This document shows, piece by piece, positions 33,535 to 38,206 of a stretch of DNA of 38,206 nucleotides. The DNA comes from Kofleriaceae bacterium (GTDB lineage: Bacteria > Myxococcota_A > Polyangia > Haliangiales > Haliangiaceae). The number at the start of each line of letters is the position of its first letter. Position 1 is the first letter of the stretch. The notes beneath the pieces were generated by a model. That model made no database searches. It saw only the letters and a list, made by a program, of their open reading frames with translations, and had not been told where the DNA came from. The position numbers and the translations under genes were made by a program. The DNA is taken from contig JAGPCO010000076.1 of the NCBI GenBank assembly GCA_018058095.1, positions 1-38,206 of the forward strand. The letters are read 5' to 3'.

Positions 33535-34809
33535 CTACGCCGGCGGCAGCAGCACCCGCGCCCGCGCCAGCAGCCCCGGCCGGGTGTTGCCGGCCGGATC
33601 GGTCAGCACCTCGTCGAGCAGCGTCGCCAGGATCCGGCCGATGGCCGGGCCGGGCGTGAGGCCCAGCTCGGCGATCAGGTCGGCGCCACGCACCGCCAGG
33701 TCGGCCACCGCCAGGGCGTCGCCGGCGCCGACGATGGCGTCGAGGTGGGTGATGGCCTGGCCCAGGCCGGCGGCGACGGCCGGCTCGGGCGGCTCGGCCA
33801 GACGAGCCTGCCACAACGCGCGCAGGCGGGCGGCGTGGGCGCGGCCGACCGCGGCGAGCAGGCGACGGGTGGCGACGCGATCGGGGCCTCCGTCGCTCAG
33901 GTGCGGACCGACGGCGGCGCCGAGCAGGCGCACCACGCCGTCGCGTTCGTCACCGGAGAACTTGAGGCGCCGCAGCACCGCCTCGGCCGGGCCCGGCGCC
34001 AGCTCGGCCAGCAGGGCCGCCAGCCGGACCCCGCGCTCGGCGGCGTCGACCCGCCGGCCTCGGGCCTCGGCCGCGGCCGACAGCTCGGGCAGGATGAGCG
34101 CGGTGATGCCGGTGCGGTCGGCCACCGCCAGGCCACGCGACGGCTGGCGCGCCCCGAGCAGCTTGCCGAGCTCGACACACACCCGCTCGGCCGAGACCCG
34201 GGCCAGGCTGGGCAAGGCCCCGGCGATGGCCGCCTCGGTCGCCGGCGCCAGCGCCAGCTCGAGGGTGGCGACGAAGCGGACCGCGCGCATGATGCGCAGG
34301 CCGTCCTCGCCGAACCGCAGGGCCGGCTCGCCGACCGCGCGCAGCACGCCGGCGCGCAGGTCGCCGACGCCGTCGAACGGATCGATCAGGGCGCCCGCGG
34401 CCGGATCGAAGGCGATGGCGTTGACGACGAAGTCGCGCCGGGCCAGGTCCTCGACCAGCGGCACGCCGAACACCACCTGGTCGGGCCGACGCGCGTCGCT
34501 GTAGGCGCCCTCGCCGCGGAAGGTCGTGACCTCGACCGGCACCCCGCCCTTGCCCCACAACACGGTGACCGTGCCGTGGGCCAGGCCGGTCGGGATGGTG
34601 CGCCGGAACAGCGCGACCACCCGGTCCGGGCTGGCCGAGGTCGCCACGTCCCAGTCGCCGGCGGGCCGGCCCAGCAGCGCGTCGCGCACCGCGCCGCCGA
34701 CCGCCACCGCCTGGTGCCCAGCCGCGCTCAGCTCGGCGCAGATGGCGCGGACCGAGGCCGGCATGGCGGCGGCGATCCGGGCCCGGCCGGCGTCGACGTC
34801 GATGGTCAC
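33535..34809 (-). CDS. CCA tRNA nucleotidyltransferase / poly(A) polymerase family
   Basis: 424 aa from the GTG at 34807-34809. The nucleotidyltransferase head has GGAVRD (38-43), the metal-binding DWD (52-54), HGTVTVLW, a PVEVTTFRGEGAYSDARRPD segment and RRDFVVNAIAFD, followed by RFGEDGLRIMRAVRFVATL of the neck. These are class II CCA-adding/poly(A) polymerase hallmarks. An HD-like C-terminal body follows. The local tRNA-Trp gene lacks an encoded CCA, so such an enzyme is needed. GTG at 34819-34821 is an alternative start; the long upstream extension to 35031 is Ser/Arg-rich shadow. It starts 19 nt after the AAA-TPR gene. Confidence 0.92.
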   Translation of the reverse strand: MTIDVDAGRARIAAAMPASVRAICAELSAAGHQAVAVGGAVRDALLGRPAGDWDVATSASPDRVVALFRRTIPTGLAHGTVTVLWGKGGVPVEVTTFRGEGAYSDARRPDQVVFGVPLVEDLARRDFVVNAIAFDPAAGALIDPFDGVGDLRAGVLRAVGEPALRFGEDGLRIMRAVRFVATLELALAPATEAAIAGALPSLARVSAERVCVELGKLLGARQPSRGLAVADRTGITALILPELSAAAEARGRRVDAAERGVRLAALLAELAPGPAEAVLRRLKFSGDERDGVVRLLGAAVGPHLSDGGPDRVATRRLLAAVGRAHAARLRALWQARLAEPPEPAVAAGLGQAITHLDAIVGAGDALAVADLAVRGADLIAELGLTPGPAIGRILATLLDEVLTDPAGNTRPGLLARARVLLPPA

Positions 34810-34828
34810 GGGCGCCGCCACCAGCCGG

Positions 34829-37531
<2,703 letters not shown>

Positions 37532-37538
37532 CGAGGCA

Positions 37539-37568
37539 ACGTTACTGCCCGGGCACCACGGGTCGCAA
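37539..37568 (-). promoter_or_regulatory. Candidate promoter of the AAA-TPR gene
   Basis: On the minus strand TTGCGA (37563-37568) and TAACGT (37539-37544) are 18 bp apart, and the -10 box ends 7 nt before the GTG start. This is the third gene in the window with a promoter implying an almost leaderless transcript. The gap to the divergent lipoprotein gene is 83 bp. Confidence 0.35.
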
Positions 37569-37614
37569 GGCGAGATGACAGCGACCTCGGTTTGCGTGTA
37601 CGCTTGCGGGCGAG

Positions 37615-38079
37615 ATGGGGCTCACCACTGGCAGCGCATGGCCGCGCCTGCGGAGGATCGTACCGGCCGTCGTGGTCGCGGCGGCGGCCACCGGCTGCCC
37701 CACCGTCGACCTCGGCGACGAGCCGCAGGACGTCGGCCAGTGTCGGCCCGACCGGCAGTACTTCCAGGACGTGATCTGGCCCGAGTTCCTCGTCCCGGCC
37801 GATCCAAACCGGTCGTGTATCGGCGACGGCACCGGCGGCTGCCACGATGCCAGCCAGGGCCGCTCGGCGTTCCGGCTCATCATCCCCAGCGGCAGCGCCA
37901 CGCCCGACTACGGCCGCAACTACGACGTGACGACCCGCTTCCTCAACTGCGGCACGCCCGAGGCGAGCCCGCTCCTCACCAAGCCGCTGAGCGGGCGCGA
38001 CGTCCACGGTGGCGGCGATCTGTTCACCGCGACCGGCGATCCAGCGGTCGACGCCTTCAACAACTGGCCGGGCTTCTGA
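37615..38079 (+). CDS. Small lipoprotein with CX7CH motif
   Basis: 154 aa. The N-terminal signal ends VVVAAAATGC (Cys28, lipobox-like). The mature part has CRPDRQYFQDVIWPEFL, a CIGDGTGGCHD element, FLNCGTPEASPLLTKPLSG and a final GDPAVDAFNNWPGF. CH followed by SAFRLIIP and SPLLTKPL is reminiscent of the small domains next to planctomycete-type cytochrome c sequences, but spacing CX7CH rather than CXXCH makes covalent heme doubtful. It is followed 23 nt later by another exported protein on the same strand. Confidence 0.75.
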   Translation: MGLTTGSAWPRLRRIVPAVVVAAAATGCPTVDLGDEPQDVGQCRPDRQYFQDVIWPEFLVPADPNRSCIGDGTGGCHDASQGRSAFRLIIPSGSATPDYGRNYDVTTRFLNCGTPEASPLLTKPLSGRDVHGGGDLFTATGDPAVDAFNNWPGF

Positions 38080-38102
38080 GCGCCCGCCCCCGCCGCCCCG
38101 TC

Positions 38103-38206
38103 GTGACCCGCCCCGTGCCGCCCGCCCGCTCGCTCGCCGCCGCCGCCGCGCTGACCGCCCTGCTGGCGGCGCCGACGCTGGCGCAGGCCGAGGCGTACCT
38201 CCGGGT
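38103..38206 (+). CDS. N-terminus of an exported protein (cut by window edge)
   Basis: A GTG at 38103 opens a frame reading VTRPVPPARSLAAAAALTAL and continuing LAAPTLAQAEAYLRV, a clear signal peptide with likely cleavage after AQA. An in-frame GTG at 38115 is an alternative start. The gene runs past the right edge, so its product cannot be identified. It probably shares a transcript with the lipoprotein 23 nt upstream. Confidence 0.65.
   Translation, partial: MTRPVPPARSLAAAAALTALLAAPTLAQAEAYLR

Overview
This is GC-rich chromosomal DNA, almost certainly from a myxobacterium-like member of the Myxococcota. The evidence is core transcription and translation genes mixed with a Hanks-type Ser/Thr kinase, PEGA and TPR proteins, an AAA ATPase with TPR repeats, and many secreted lipoproteins, some with Cys-rich or VCBS repeats. 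I see no insertion sequence, phage gene or CRISPR array. The affiliation is inferred from gene content, not from a search.

Layout. Positions 1-3625 (minus) hold the str operon, read rpsL-rpsG-fusA-tuf, with a strong promoter at 3598-3625. tuf runs off the left edge. Positions 3755-11275 (minus) hold a small hypothetical gene behind a promoter with a palindromic spacer, a VCBS-repeat lipoprotein coupled to a PEGA/TPR protein, a membrane-anchored Ser/Thr kinase and a polytopic HTTM-like membrane protein. Positions 11506-24233 (minus) hold the tRNA-Trp-secE-nusG-rplK-rplA-rplJ-rplL-rpoB-rpoC block, with a structured L10-leader-like region before rplJ and a 583-bp spacer before rpoB. Positions 24415-29219 (minus) hold an envelope operon (large TPR protein, small HMA-domain lipoprotein, second lipoprotein) and a separate Cys-rich lipoprotein. 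Positions 29268-33524 (plus) hold aroC and a Rieske / tandem ETF-like / ATP-grasp cassette. Positions 33535-37531 (minus) hold a tRNA nucleotidyltransferase and an AAA-TPR protein. Positions 37615 to the end (plus) hold a small lipoprotein and the start of an exported protein.

The most notable observation is at 25257-25661. One 135-codon reading frame encodes a lipoprotein signal, a linker and a complete heavy-metal-associated (HMA) fold. An in-frame UGA (25491-25493) lies where HMA proteins carry the first metal-binding cysteine. The frame overlaps both neighbours by exactly 4 nt (GTGA at the 5' end, ATGA at the 3' end). A hairpin with a GGUCC apical loop starts 20 nt after the UGA, its loop 25 nt after it, as expected for a bacterial SECIS element. 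I propose an exported selenocysteine-containing metal-binding or redox lipoprotein that ordinary gene calling would split or miss. The alternative is a nonsense mutation or sequencing error, and the Sec machinery is not in this window.

How the genes fit together. The two ribosomal/RNA polymerase operons form the housekeeping core. The 24.4-28.5 kb operon is probably an envelope module in which a membrane-anchored TPR protein is translationally coupled to two lipoproteins. The 30.4-33.5 kb cassette pairs an Fe-S electron carrier with ETF-like and acyl-CoA-synthetase-like proteins and looks like an uncharacterised redox module.
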